A DNA stretch of 64,000 bases. It comes from G965197405 sp965197405. Lineage in GTDB: Bacteria > Chloroflexota > Dehalococcoidia > Lucifugimonadales > JAGWBF01. Shown here in pieces: positions 49,269 to 58,585 of the stretch. The stretch lies in the NCBI GenBank assembly GCA_965197405.1, contig OZ240206.1, forward strand, positions 2,914,001 to 2,978,000, in the 5' to 3' direction. Numbering within the stretch: position 1 is the first letter of the stretch; each line of letters begins with the position of its first letter. A program made the translations under genes and the position numbers. The notes beneath the pieces were generated by a model. It was not told the DNA's origin, did not search any database, and saw only the letters and a list, made by a program, of their open reading frames with translations.

Positions 49269-50135
49269 CTAGTATTGGATTGCCCTTGTGCTGCTCTGGC
49301 CTCCGCCAAAACCCAGCCGGCTCGTAAGAGTCGCGTAGAAGTGGGCGGGGGGATCGGCCCGGAGAAAATGGGCCTGCCGGGGACTCTTTTGGACCTTGAT
49401 ATGGTCGCCGGTGGTCAGCTCCATATCCACGTATCCGTCCAGGCTGACCATGACCTGGTGGTCCGTCTCCACCGTAAGCTCAATCAGGGATGTTGAAGGG
49501 AGCGCCAGCGCCGGGGCCATGCCAATGTGAGGGGCTACGGCTTTGAGTATAATCTCGCCCGCCTGGGGCGGCAGGATAGGGCCGCCGACCGAGAGGTTGT
49601 AGCCGGTGCTGCCCGTGGCGGTGGATACTATGACGGCGTCGGCGCGAAAGTCGGTGAGGTGAGCGCCGTCAATGAAAGCGCTTATCTTCACCAGCCTGGA
49701 CACCGCACCCCTACCCACAACCACGTCGTTCAGGATATGGCAGGAAGAGCCTTCCTGAATACTCGAGTCTATATCAACCTGGAGCATACAGCGCTTTTCC
49801 AGCCGGGCAGTGCCCTCCATGTACTGGGGCATCTTGTTGAGGGCTTCGTGCGCCTCGAGCTCTGTCATGAAACCGAGTCTGCCCATGTTGATGCCCAGTA
49901 TGGGGATTCCATGCGGGACCGACAGCCTGGCGGCGCGAATGATGGTGCCGTCGCCCCCAACGGTGATTATAAGGTCCGTGCCCTTGGCCTCGGGCTTGTC
50001 GGGGTCCACTTCCGAGGCGGAGCACACCCAGGCATTGTCTTTTAGATTAAGCCGCTCTCTCAGGGCTGAAATCAGCTCCTGAGCTTCCGGCACTCGCGAG
50101 TTGTAGATTATTCCGATGGTCTCAACACGCTTCAT
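49269..50135 (-). CDS. nadK: NAD kinase
   Basis: 288 residues. The kinase motif GGDGTI is at 60-65, GINMGRLGFMTELE follows, then NDVVVGRG and the substrate loop TATGSTGYNLSVGGPI. All match ATP-dependent NAD kinases, which make NADP. The ATG at 50135 has only a weak ribosome site (GGTAA), so expression may rely on a short leader. Followed within 8 bp by the Nudix gene. Confidence 0.92.
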   Translation of the reverse strand: MKRVETIGIIYNSRVPEAQELISALRERLNLKDNAWVCSASEVDPDKPEAKGTDLIITVGGDGTIIRAARLSVPHGIPILGINMGRLGFMTELEAHEALNKMPQYMEGTARLEKRCMLQVDIDSSIQEGSSCHILNDVVVGRGAVSRLVKISAFIDGAHLTDFRADAVIVSTATGSTGYNLSVGGPILPPQAGEIILKAVAPHIGMAPALALPSTSLIELTVETDHQVMVSLDGYVDMELTTGDHIKVQKSPRQAHFLRADPPAHFYATLTSRLGFGGGQSSTRAIQY

Positions 50136-50139
50136 CGGG

Positions 50140-50300
50140 CGTTACCATGAAAATACTTACATGCCTTTACCATGAAGATAGCCTGCAACCTCATCTCGTC
50201 ATTCCGGCCCCAGTATCCAGTACGGGGCAAGCTTTGAGGCGGAATCCATATCCTCGGCTTCTGGACTCCCGCTTTCGCGGGGTGACGGTGGAGAAGTTCA
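50140..50300. repeat. hairpin repeat in the nadK-nuoN gap
   Basis: The 227-bp gap between nuoN and nadK holds CGTCATTCCGGCCCCAGTATCC, then GACTCCCGC-TTTC-GCGGGGTGACG (50264-50286) and short ATGAAAATA/ATGAAGATAG repeats. The hairpin is the inverse complement type of that at 15889. No terminator with a T-run is evident for nadK or nuoN. Confidence 0.5.
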
Positions 50301-50362
50301 TCGGAAGTCTAGCATTGCTTAAGTTGAGTGTCAACAAAGACCGTATCTGTGCCGAGGCTGAA

Positions 50363-51880
50363 TCAGGGGACGGGGATACCCACCGTCGCCCCGGCGACCC
50401 CGGGCAATGTGCCCACTGCAATTTCCGCCAGCCTCAGCAGAGGCCCCGGCACTATGCCTATCACCAGGACACCTAGGACGGACACGCCCAGGGCCACGCG
50501 AAAGACGTGAGAGGAAGGCACCCGCTCTTCTGAATGGGGAGGCTCCAGGTACATAATCCTCACCACTCTGAGGTAGTAGTAGGCGGAGATAACGCTGTTT
50601 ATCACACCGACTATCGCCAGCCACAGGAGGTCGCTGTCCACTGCGGCGCTGAATATATACAGCTTCGCTATGAATATGCCCGTGGGCGGAATGCCTATCA
50701 GCGCCACCAGCCCCAGGGCCAGCACCGCGGCCAGATAGGGGGCGCGACGGGCCATTCCTGCGAAGTCCTCTATCCGGTCACTGCCAATCTTGTTGGTAAT
50801 GGCAATGATGGCGAAGAAGGCGGCCAGGTTGGAGACCGCGTATGCTCCCAGATAGAACAGGACGCTGGAGGGTCCGATGGTCCGCTCTTGAGTGGACGTC
50901 GCGGCGATGGCGGCGAGCCCCACAAGCAGGTATCCCGCGTGGGCGATGGTGCTATACCCCAGCAGGCGCTTGATGTTGCTCTGGCTTATGGCAACCAGGT
51001 TGCCGACTATCATCGAGGCCGCGGCCAGGGAGGCGAAGAGTATGCCCCAGTCCAACTCGAAGGCTCCGAAGCCCGTGTAGAAGATTCGCAGCAGAACGGC
51101 GAAGCCTGCCGCCTTGCTGGCCACGGACAGGTAGGCCGTTATCGGTGTCGGCGCGCCTTCGTACACGTCGGGCACCCACATCTGGAAGGGCACCGATGAT
51201 ATTTTGAACCCGAACCCGGCCACTATCAGGACTATTCCCAGGAGAAGAGCATAGCTGCCGAATGGAACGCCGTCGGGGAAAGGCTGGGATAGGGCGCTGG
51301 TAATCTCAGGCAGGTACGTGCTGCCCGTGAAGCCGAAGACGAGGGCCATCCCGTAAAGCAGCAGTCCCGAGCTGATGGCGCTGAGGAGCAGGAACTTGAT
51401 CCCTGCCTCGCTTGAACGGGCGTTCATCAGAAAAGCGGCCAGGGCGGCCAGGGGCAGCGTGGTGAGCTCGAGGGAGATGTATATGGTTATAAGCTCCCCT
51501 GCCGCAGCCAGCAGCATCATTCCGGCTGCCGAAAACAGGATTAGCCCGTAGTATTCTCCCTGGTAGCGCTGCATTCTGCCCACGTAGTCAACGGAGGCCA
51601 TCACAATGAGGGCCACCACACCCAGCACCAGGAACTTGAAGAACAGGGCGAAGTGGTCCACCGTAAGGGTATTGAAGATGCCCACCAGCTGCTTTCCGGC
51701 CTCTTCATCCACGTCAATCCACAGCCATATGCTCAAGCCAAAGGGGATGAGGAGCCCCAGCCCTGCCACCAGCGCCAGGAAGCCCTTGCGACGCACCACC
51801 AGGTCGAGGATAATGACCAGCAGCGCTACGCCCACCAGGGCTAGCTCCGGCGATAGCAATCGAACATCTTCGCCCGTCAC
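50363..51880 (-). CDS. nuoN: NADH-quinone oxidoreductase subunit N
   Basis: 505 residues, about 14 membrane helices, antiporter-like subunit of complex I. FQMWVPDVYEGAPTPITAYLSVASKAAGF is the conserved proton-channel region with its Lys. The start is GTG at 51880, overlapping the nuoM stop by four bases (GTGA). Last gene of the nuo operon. Confidence 0.92.
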   Translation of the reverse strand: MTGEDVRLLSPELALVGVALLVIILDLVVRRKGFLALVAGLGLLIPFGLSIWLWIDVDEEAGKQLVGIFNTLTVDHFALFFKFLVLGVVALIVMASVDYVGRMQRYQGEYYGLILFSAAGMMLLAAAGELITIYISLELTTLPLAALAAFLMNARSSEAGIKFLLLSAISSGLLLYGMALVFGFTGSTYLPEITSALSQPFPDGVPFGSYALLLGIVLIVAGFGFKISSVPFQMWVPDVYEGAPTPITAYLSVASKAAGFAVLLRIFYTGFGAFELDWGILFASLAAASMIVGNLVAISQSNIKRLLGYSTIAHAGYLLVGLAAIAATSTQERTIGPSSVLFYLGAYAVSNLAAFFAIIAITNKIGSDRIEDFAGMARRAPYLAAVLALGLVALIGIPPTGIFIAKLYIFSAAVDSDLLWLAIVGVINSVISAYYYLRVVRIMYLEPPHSEERVPSSHVFRVALGVSVLGVLVIGIVPGPLLRLAEIAVGTLPGVAGATVGIPVP

Positions 51881-53439
51881 GGACCGGCCCCCACTACCCT
51901 CTGCGTTACCTGTACTATAGGCTCCACGCCGGCGTCGAACACGTCGGTCAGGAAGGCCGGGTAGAAGCCTATTACCACTATGCTTATCACCAGCAAGACT
52001 AGGGGAATGGCCTCTATGACCCCCGCGTCAGTTATCCCGGCAAAGCGCTCCCTGGATGCCCCGAAGAGCACGCGTTCAATCATCCACAGTATATACCCCG
52101 CAGCGAGGACGATGCCGAAGGCGGCCACTGCCGTGGGCCAGGCAAAGGCCTTGAAGGACCCAAGGAACACCAGCACCTCGGCGACGAACCCGCTGAGGCC
52201 CGGCAGGCCGAGGGAGGCCAGACCCGCTATCAGGAACACCGTGGCGATGATAGGCATCCGGCTGGCGAGGCCCCCCAGGTCGGGGATGTAGCGAGTATGG
52301 GCCTTGTCGTAGACCAGTCCCACCAGCAGGAAAAGGAGGCCGGTTATAGTGCCGTGGGCGAACATTTGCATACTGGCGCCCGTGAGGGCCATGCCGGAGG
52401 ACGCGCTGCCCCCCAGGCCCACTCCTACCCCCAGAAGCACCAGGCCCATGTGGCTCACGCTGCTATAGGCGATGAGTCGCTTCAGGTCCGTCTGCCTCAG
52501 CGTCACGATGGCCCCGTAGAGGACGCTTATCACGGCAAGCACCACCAGCGCCCAGGCGAACTCCCGGGCCATGTCGAGGTTGGGGAACATTCCCACGGAG
52601 ATTCGTATCAGCCCATAGCCCCCCATTTTCAGCAGCACGCCCGCCAGCATCACGCTCACCGCCGTGGGCGCGTCGGTGTGGGCGTCGGGGAGCCAGGTGT
52701 GGACCGGCCAGACGGGCAGCTTTATGGCGAAGGCCGCGACGAAGAACCAGAAGACCACGTTGACGGGGATGAGTATCCTGCTGGGGTCTATTCCTCCTTC
52801 GGCCAGCTTCACCATGTCGAAAGTGCCGACGCCGGGGGTGAGGAACACGGCGAGGATGGCGACCAGCATGAAGGCGCTGCCGAAAATCGTAAAAATCAGG
52901 AACTTCATGGCCGAGTACTCTTTGCGCCCCGTGCCCCAAATCGAGATGAGCATGTACATGGGCAGCAGTTCCAGCTCCCAGAAGAGGAAGAAGAGGAGAA
53001 AGTCCAAGGACACGAAGACGCCCATCACCGACGTCTGGAGCACCAGCAGCCAGATGAAGTATTCCTTCACCCTGAGCTTGATGTTCCACGAGGCCAGCAC
53101 CGCGCACAGGCCCAGCAGCCCCGTCAGCATCACCATCGGCGCGCTAAGCCCGTCCACCCCCAGATGATAGCTGGCGGCAAAGGTCTGATTGTTGAAGAAG
53201 GAGTCTTCGCCTATCCAGTTGAACTTGTCAATTAGCTGGAACCGCTGGCCGCCGTCGCCACCGGAGGCTGCCGAGGCATCGAAGAGGGCGAACACGGTGA
53301 TGCCGAGGCCTAGCTCTGCCACAGCCACGGCCAGCGCGCAGATGCGAACCCTCCGGTCTCCCCTTACGAGGACCGCGATGAGGAGGGCGGCTGCCAGGGG
53401 CAGGAAGACCGTCGCCGTGAGTATTCCCTCGAATCCCAC
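51877..53439 (-). CDS. nuoM: NADH-quinone oxidoreductase subunit M
   Basis: 520 residues, antiporter-like membrane subunit; FLLFFLFWELELLPMYMLI, WPVHTWLPDAHTDAPTAVSV and LMHMGLV-type helices with the key Glu and Lys are present. The start is GTG at 53439 with AAGGGAAG upstream. It follows nuoL by 64 bp. Confidence 0.92.
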   Translation of the reverse strand: MGFEGILTATVFLPLAAALLIAVLVRGDRRVRICALAVAVAELGLGITVFALFDASAASGGDGGQRFQLIDKFNWIGEDSFFNNQTFAASYHLGVDGLSAPMVMLTGLLGLCAVLASWNIKLRVKEYFIWLLVLQTSVMGVFVSLDFLLFFLFWELELLPMYMLISIWGTGRKEYSAMKFLIFTIFGSAFMLVAILAVFLTPGVGTFDMVKLAEGGIDPSRILIPVNVVFWFFVAAFAIKLPVWPVHTWLPDAHTDAPTAVSVMLAGVLLKMGGYGLIRISVGMFPNLDMAREFAWALVVLAVISVLYGAIVTLRQTDLKRLIAYSSVSHMGLVLLGVGVGLGGSASSGMALTGASMQMFAHGTITGLLFLLVGLVYDKAHTRYIPDLGGLASRMPIIATVFLIAGLASLGLPGLSGFVAEVLVFLGSFKAFAWPTAVAAFGIVLAAGYILWMIERVLFGASRERFAGITDAGVIEAIPLVLLVISIVVIGFYPAFLTDVFDAGVEPIVQVTQRVVGAGP

Positions 53440-53503
53440 GGTTACGTCTTCCCTTCAGCAGGCCGCTTTTCTTCGCCAGTCAAGAGGAGTCCAGGACAAA
53501 GCC

Positions 53504-55492
53504 TCATCCCCATATGATGTAGACCCCCACTATTATGATGACTCCCACCGATATGGCCACGCCGTAACCCTGCACCTGGCCCGTCTGGAGAAGGCTGATG
53601 GCCCGGCCTATGTTTCGGGAGAACCAGCCCACAAATTCCGCCACGTTGTCCACGACCCTGCGGTCGAACCAGTCCAGGGTGCCGCCCAGGGACCGGTAGA
53701 GGGCCCTGTACACAATCTGCCTCTCGTAGAGGTCATCCATGTAGTACCTCTCCAAGAGCAGCTTGTGGATTCCACTGAAGGAGCGGCCTACCCCTGGAAG
53801 GCGGACCATTTTGTCACCCAGGGCCACCTTCGGCCACAGGTATATGCTCGTCGCCACTCCAATCCCCGCTACCGCCACTGCCACCGAGACCACCGCAAGG
53901 GTAATACTTATGTCAGCCTTCTCGCCCAGAAAATGGCTGAACCAATGGCTCGGGGTGCCCAGGAACTCAACTTGCGGGTTGACAAAGACCCCGGATAGGA
54001 AAGCCGCCGCCGCCAGGATGAGCATGGGCAAGACCATTACCCAGGGAGACTCGGCCAGATGCACGCCGTGAGAGGCCCCTGCCGGGCTGCCCGCGCCCCG
54101 CTCCTCCAGCTCTTTGTCCACTCCGCCTTTGAACTTTCCGTGAAAGGTCATGTAGACCATCCGGAAGGCGTAGGCCGCAGTGAGAAAGGCGCCGACTATG
54201 AGGAGCCAGAACACCACGCTATCCACGGCTCCATGACCCCGCCAGGAGTGGAGGAGAATTTCGTCCTTGCTCCAGAAGCCGGAGAGGGGGAATATCCCGG
54301 CCAGGCTGAGGGAGCCTATCATCATCGTCGCATACGTCCAGGGCATGACCCGCCTCAAGCCGCCCATGTACCTCATGTCGAAGGTGCCCGTCGCGTGGTT
54401 GACGCTGCCCGCTCCCATGAACAGGAGGGCCTTGAAGAAGGCGTGATTGAACAGGTGGAATATAGCCGCCCCGTACGCGCCCACTCCCAGGGCAGCTATC
54501 ATGTACCCCAGTTGGCTTATGGTGGAAAAGGCCAGCACGCGCTTTATATCATTCGCCACCAGTCCCATAGTGGCGGCGAAGATAGCGGTGAAGGCCCCGA
54601 CTATGGCAACGGCGCTCATGGCGTCCTCGGAAGCCTGGAAGACGGGGAAGAAGCGGGCCACCAGGAAAACCCCGGCGGCCACCATGGTTGCAGCGTGTAT
54701 CAGCGCGCTGACGGGGGTTGGGCCTTCCATCGCATCGGGCAGCCATACGTGCAGGGGGAACTGGGCCGATTTGCCCACCGCTCCCGCAAAGATGCCCACT
54801 GCCAGCCAGGTGATGGCCGTGCTTCCCAGGAGGCCCGCAGCCGCCACAGCATGTATATCGGCTATTTCCAGAGAGTTGAGCCCTTGCGCCCCGAAAGTCG
54901 AGGTGTTGAAGAAGAGGTAGAGGATTGCCAGCAGAAAGCCGAAGTCGCCGATTCGAGTAACTATGAAGGCCTTTTTTGCCGCTGCCGCCGCGGCAGGCCG
55001 GTTGTACCAGAACCCAATCAGGAAGTAGGAGCAGACGCCTACCAGCTCCCAGAATACGTATAGCTGTAGGATGTTGCTGGATATTACCAGCCCTACCATG
55101 GAGGCGGTAAAGAGACACATCAGGGCGAAGTAGCGGGAGTAGCCCGGGTCGCCCCGCATGTAGCCCAGAGAGTATACCTGGACCATGAGGCTCACGCCGG
55201 TGACTACCACGAGCATTATCGCCGTGAGGGAGTCCAGCATGATGCCGAAGCGGATGGTATGGTCCCCTACGGTCAGCCACTCGTGAGGAGTGAAGCCTAC
55301 TTCGCCTCCCCCGGCAATCACGGACCGCAACGCCCAGGCGGAGAGGGCCAGGGAACCCGCTATGGCAAGGATGGTGATCAGACCGCTCTGTTGGGGAAAG
55401 CCGTTGAAGAAGGGCCTAATAACGAGGGCGATAAGAACAAAGGTAGCGAGGGGCAGAAAGAAGATAGTCCATACAGCCGCTTCTGGGATCAT
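53504..55492 (-). CDS. nuoL: NADH-quinone oxidoreductase subunit L
   Basis: 662 residues, the largest antiporter-like subunit with the long C-terminal lateral helix. Landmarks are YVFWELVGVCSYFLIGFWY and FPLHVWLPDAMEGPTPVSALIHAATMV-type core with the channel Lys. A segment near 450-480 (KFKGGVDKELEERGAGSP) is a hydrophilic loop before the last helices. ATG 55492 lies just after the DUF2007 stop, whose end supplies GAGGAAG. Confidence 0.92.
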   Translation of the reverse strand: MIPEAAVWTIFFLPLATFVLIALVIRPFFNGFPQQSGLITILAIAGSLALSAWALRSVIAGGGEVGFTPHEWLTVGDHTIRFGIMLDSLTAIMLVVVTGVSLMVQVYSLGYMRGDPGYSRYFALMCLFTASMVGLVISSNILQLYVFWELVGVCSYFLIGFWYNRPAAAAAAKKAFIVTRIGDFGFLLAILYLFFNTSTFGAQGLNSLEIADIHAVAAAGLLGSTAITWLAVGIFAGAVGKSAQFPLHVWLPDAMEGPTPVSALIHAATMVAAGVFLVARFFPVFQASEDAMSAVAIVGAFTAIFAATMGLVANDIKRVLAFSTISQLGYMIAALGVGAYGAAIFHLFNHAFFKALLFMGAGSVNHATGTFDMRYMGGLRRVMPWTYATMMIGSLSLAGIFPLSGFWSKDEILLHSWRGHGAVDSVVFWLLIVGAFLTAAYAFRMVYMTFHGKFKGGVDKELEERGAGSPAGASHGVHLAESPWVMVLPMLILAAAAFLSGVFVNPQVEFLGTPSHWFSHFLGEKADISITLAVVSVAVAVAGIGVATSIYLWPKVALGDKMVRLPGVGRSFSGIHKLLLERYYMDDLYERQIVYRALYRSLGGTLDWFDRRVVDNVAEFVGWFSRNIGRAISLLQTGQVQGYGVAISVGVIIIVGVYIIWG

Positions 55493-55493
55493 C

Positions 55494-55688
55494 TTATAGC
55501 TTCCTCAGTATCTCCTCTGCCACGTGCTCCCTGCCCTTGGGGACTAGAATCCGAAAAGGGACCCGCTCTCCCCAGTCGAGGATGTCTCCGTCGGGGAGTA
55601 TCCGGGTGGGCAGACCCTCCCCCTCGAAGACCTCTTTCCACATCTGCGCCGTTATGAGATTGGGCGCCCTCTTGAACTCCGTCCACAT
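55494..55688 (-). CDS. DUF2007-like small protein inside the nuo operon
   Basis: 64 residues resembling DUF2007 (putative signal-transducing protein): APNLITAQMWKEVFEGEGLP, then FRILVPKGREHVAEEIL. It lies between nuoK and nuoL, on the same strand, with its stop one base before the nuoL ATG. Not a complex I subunit in model organisms. A role in assembly or regulation of the complex is inference from place only. Confidence 0.7.
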   Translation of the reverse strand: MWTEFKRAPNLITAQMWKEVFEGEGLPTRILPDGDILDWGERVPFRILVPKGREHVAEEILRKL

Positions 55689-55828
55689 ATTCTCGCGACC
55701 TGGACCTCCTCTATGTATGTCCCCGTCCTTGGCAAGGGCGGGGTGGGTTATGTCTACTCGTGAGTCCCAGGATATTGCCCGGCTTGCTGCCTGGTTTGTT
55801 GAATAAGAGGGAGAAGAGTAGGTCTCTC

Positions 55829-56158
55829 CTACCGGCTCATGATATTCGCCTCACTCACGTCCACCGTCTCGCGGTTGCGATAGAGGGCGATGACGATGCC
55901 CAGCCCCAGAGCGATCTCGGCGGCGGCTACGGTGATTATGAAGATGGCGAAGATCTGGCCCGTGAGCATGCGCCCAAGATGCTCCTCCACGCCCGTTGGC
56001 ACCACGTACTTGGCGAAGGCCACCAGAGCGATGTTGACGGCGTTGAACATCAGCTCTATGGACATGAGGACGGTTATGGCGTTGCGCCTGGCCAGCGCCC
56101 CATACAGCCCTATGCAGAACAGTATGCCCGACAGTATCAGAAAATGCTCGAGGCTCAT
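55829..56158 (-). CDS. nuoK: NADH-quinone oxidoreductase subunit K
   Basis: 109 residues with three helices; MSIELMFNAVNIALVAFAK and AAAEIALGLGIVIALYR carry the conserved Glu residues of the proton path. ATG overlaps the nuoJ stop by four bases (ATGA). Confidence 0.93.
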   Translation of the reverse strand: MSLEHFLILSGILFCIGLYGALARRNAITVLMSIELMFNAVNIALVAFAKYVVPTGVEEHLGRMLTGQIFAIFIITVAAAEIALGLGIVIALYRNRETVDVSEANIMSR

Positions 56159-56730
56159 GACTGTCTCTCCCGTACCAGGACCAGCGCCCCTATGATGGCG
56201 GCGAGGAGAAGGACCGAGGCAATCTCAAAGGGAAGCACAAAGTTGCTTATCAGCAGCTCTCCGATGCCCGAACGCTCCGCCGGCCCGCCTATCTCGGCCC
56301 GCTGCTCCTCGGGAATCCCGGCGATGCTGTTGGCCTGGACCATCTCAACCCTCTCCTGAAGCTCCTGGGGCTGGTCCGAGAGCAGCTTCCAGTCGGTGTC
56401 CACGGCCACAAAGACCAGGGCGACCAGCAGGAGGACCGGGAACAGCACCGCCGCCGGCGAGGTGAGACGGTTGGCAAGGTTGCCTCGCTGTACCTCGCGG
56501 GTGAGCATGATGGCGAATATGATGAGGACGGCGACGGCCCCCGCGTAGATGAGCACCTGCACCACGGCCAGGAACTCGGCGTTCATCATCACAAAGAACC
56601 CGGCCACCGCCAGGAACACCACCACCAGCAGGAGGGCCGCCCGGAAGATGTCCCTGAGCAGGACCACGCCCAGCGCCGCCGCCACGCTGCCAACGGCCAG
56701 CACCCAGAAGATTACATCCTCGAAGACCAC
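56155..56730 (-). CDS. nuoJ: NADH-quinone oxidoreductase subunit J
   Basis: 191 residues, five membrane helices, with NAEFLAVVQVLIYAGAVAVL, the signature around the pi-bulge helix. The start is GTG at 56730, the base after the nuoI stop. A hydrophilic insertion (~100-150) is longer than usual for E. coli NuoJ. Confidence 0.92.
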   Translation of the reverse strand: MVFEDVIFWVLAVGSVAAALGVVLLRDIFRAALLLVVVFLAVAGFFVMMNAEFLAVVQVLIYAGAVAVLIIFAIMLTREVQRGNLANRLTSPAAVLFPVLLLVALVFVAVDTDWKLLSDQPQELQERVEMVQANSIAGIPEEQRAEIGGPAERSGIGELLISNFVLPFEIASVLLLAAIIGALVLVRERQS

Positions 56731-57312
56731 CTAGCGGCTCTCTTTCTCGGGGTCGCCAGGCTCAGGACGGAACCGGGCGCCGGCCTTCTCGCCCTCGTGC
56801 CATCTCCAGTGCTCCCGTCCCGCCTCGCGCCAGGAGAGGGGCTTACCCTCGTGGGGGTTGTATTTCCCCGCCTCAAGCTGGGGTCGGAACCAGGCGCTTG
56901 GCCGCTTCTCCGCCTGCCGCAGTTCGTCTATGTGGATGACCAGGTCGTTCCTCTCGTACCTTCCCCGCTCGAAGCCGCTGCCCATGAACAGGGCGTCGTA
57001 GGGGCAGGCCTCCACGCACAAGCCGCAGAACATACACCGGCCAATGTCAATGTCGAAGACTTCCAGGTTGTACTTGTCGCCCTCCTGGGGCGCGGAGCCG
57101 CTGGGGCTGGTGACGATGCGGATTATACCCAGGGGGCAATACTTGGCGCAGGAGGCGCAGCCCGTGCACCGCTCCTCATACCACGCGAACTCCTCGCCCC
57201 GGAAGCGCGGGTGTTGGGTCACTCTCTCTTCCGGGTACTGGACGGTGAAAGGCTTCCGTCGCAGGTTTTTCATCGTTACCAATAGGCCCTTGACCAGACC
57301 AAGTCCGTACAT
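56731..57312 (-). CDS. nuoI: NADH-quinone oxidoreductase subunit I (2x[4Fe-4S])
   Basis: 193 residues. Two ferredoxin motifs, CTGCASCAKYCP and CMFCGLCVEACP, bind the N6a and N6b clusters that pass electrons to NuoB. ATG 57312 is chosen because GGAG lies nine bases upstream; a TTG at 57321 is possible. An acidic/basic C-terminal tail of ~60 residues (KPLSWREAGREHWRWHEG) is longer than usual. Confidence 0.93.
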   Translation of the reverse strand: MYGLGLVKGLLVTMKNLRRKPFTVQYPEERVTQHPRFRGEEFAWYEERCTGCASCAKYCPLGIIRIVTSPSGSAPQEGDKYNLEVFDIDIGRCMFCGLCVEACPYDALFMGSGFERGRYERNDLVIHIDELRQAEKRPSAWFRPQLEAGKYNPHEGKPLSWREAGREHWRWHEGEKAGARFRPEPGDPEKESR

Positions 57313-57328
57313 CTCAATCAATCTCCGT

Positions 57329-58585
57329 TTAGTCAGTCTCTACTCGCCCGCCGGACCCGACCGGGAGGGTCGGCGTCCTTGGGGAGATTACCGCCGCCGT
57401 CCTGACTGGCGGCTTTACCTTGTCTTTAATCATGGTGCCGAATAGGGATAAAGCGCCCACGGCCAGCGCCATGTTTATCCCTGTCATAATCCCCAGGTCG
57501 GCCCTGGTCAGAGCTCCGGCGGCGTCGCGCAGGAAGTATACCTCCAGCATGGTGGCGAACAAGTTGATGAGGCTCAGGGGGAACAGGAATTTCCACGCGA
57601 AGGCCATAATCTGGTCTATACGCAGGCGCGGGAAGGTGGCCCTGACCCAGATGAAGAGGAAGGCAAAGAAGACGACCTTCAGGAGGAACCACAGCGCGCC
57701 CAACTGCCCAGACAGGAAGGGTCCCGACCAGCCGCCCAGGAACAGGGTCGCCATTACGCCCGACGCGGCAATCACTCCCCCGAACTCGGCGGCCTGGATG
57801 AGCAGGAACTTGGTCCCGCTATACTCCGTATGGTATCCCGCGGTAAGCTCCGACTCCGCTTCCACGATGTCAAAGGGTGTGCGGTTCAGCTCTGCGGAAA
57901 TCCCCAGGAGAAACACGACCATGCCGAGGGGCTGGACCACAATGAAGGGCAGCGTCTGAGCATTCACGACCTCGGTCATCTGCATGGAGCCCGCAAGCAG
58001 GACGACCCCCACGAGGGACAGCACCGTGGGCACCTCGTAGCTTATGAGCATGGCGACGCCGCGCATGGCGCCGAACATGGCGAACCTGTTCCCCGAGGAC
58101 CAGCCCGCCATGAATATGCCCAGGGTGGTAACGGAGGTGATGGCTATTATGTACAGCACTCCTATGTTCAGGTCGGCAAGGGAGGTGTTTCTGGCGAAGG
58201 GGATGACCGCCAGCATGAGTATCAGGGGCATGACCATGATTATGGGCACGAGGGTGAAGGCCAGCCTGTCGGCGCTGCTGGGTATGAGGTCCTCTTTGGT
58301 AATGAGCTTCACCAGGTCCGCGATGGGCTGGAGCAGGCCGAATGGCCCCCACCGGTTGGGCCCCACCCGGTTCTGGAATCTGCCAAGAATGCGCCTCTCC
58401 GCCCATATATAAATGGCAGCGCCCAGAAGGACGCCGTTCACCAGGATGAACATTATGATGAAGCCGGAGATGAAGTAGTCGAGCCAGCATATCTGCTCCG
58501 GGAAGAACTGGCCTATCCCATTGTAGATATGGCGGAAGAGGACGCTATTGTAGAGGAGACTGCCGGCCTCAATCTGGCAGTTCAT
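57329..58585 (-). CDS. nuoH: NADH-quinone oxidoreductase subunit H
   Basis: 418 residues, eight or nine membrane helices, with RILGRFQNRVGPNRWGPFGL, the quinone-site loop, and ELNRTPFDIVEAESELTAGY with its acid cluster. It is longer than most NuoH, with a C-terminal extension of ~50 residues. The start overlaps the nuoD stop (ATGA). Confidence 0.93.
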   Translation of the reverse strand: MNCQIEAGSLLYNSVLFRHIYNGIGQFFPEQICWLDYFISGFIIMFILVNGVLLGAAIYIWAERRILGRFQNRVGPNRWGPFGLLQPIADLVKLITKEDLIPSSADRLAFTLVPIIMVMPLILMLAVIPFARNTSLADLNIGVLYIIAITSVTTLGIFMAGWSSGNRFAMFGAMRGVAMLISYEVPTVLSLVGVVLLAGSMQMTEVVNAQTLPFIVVQPLGMVVFLLGISAELNRTPFDIVEAESELTAGYHTEYSGTKFLLIQAAEFGGVIAASGVMATLFLGGWSGPFLSGQLGALWFLLKVVFFAFLFIWVRATFPRLRIDQIMAFAWKFLFPLSLINLFATMLEVYFLRDAAGALTRADLGIMTGINMALAVGALSLFGTMIKDKVKPPVRTAAVISPRTPTLPVGSGGRVETD

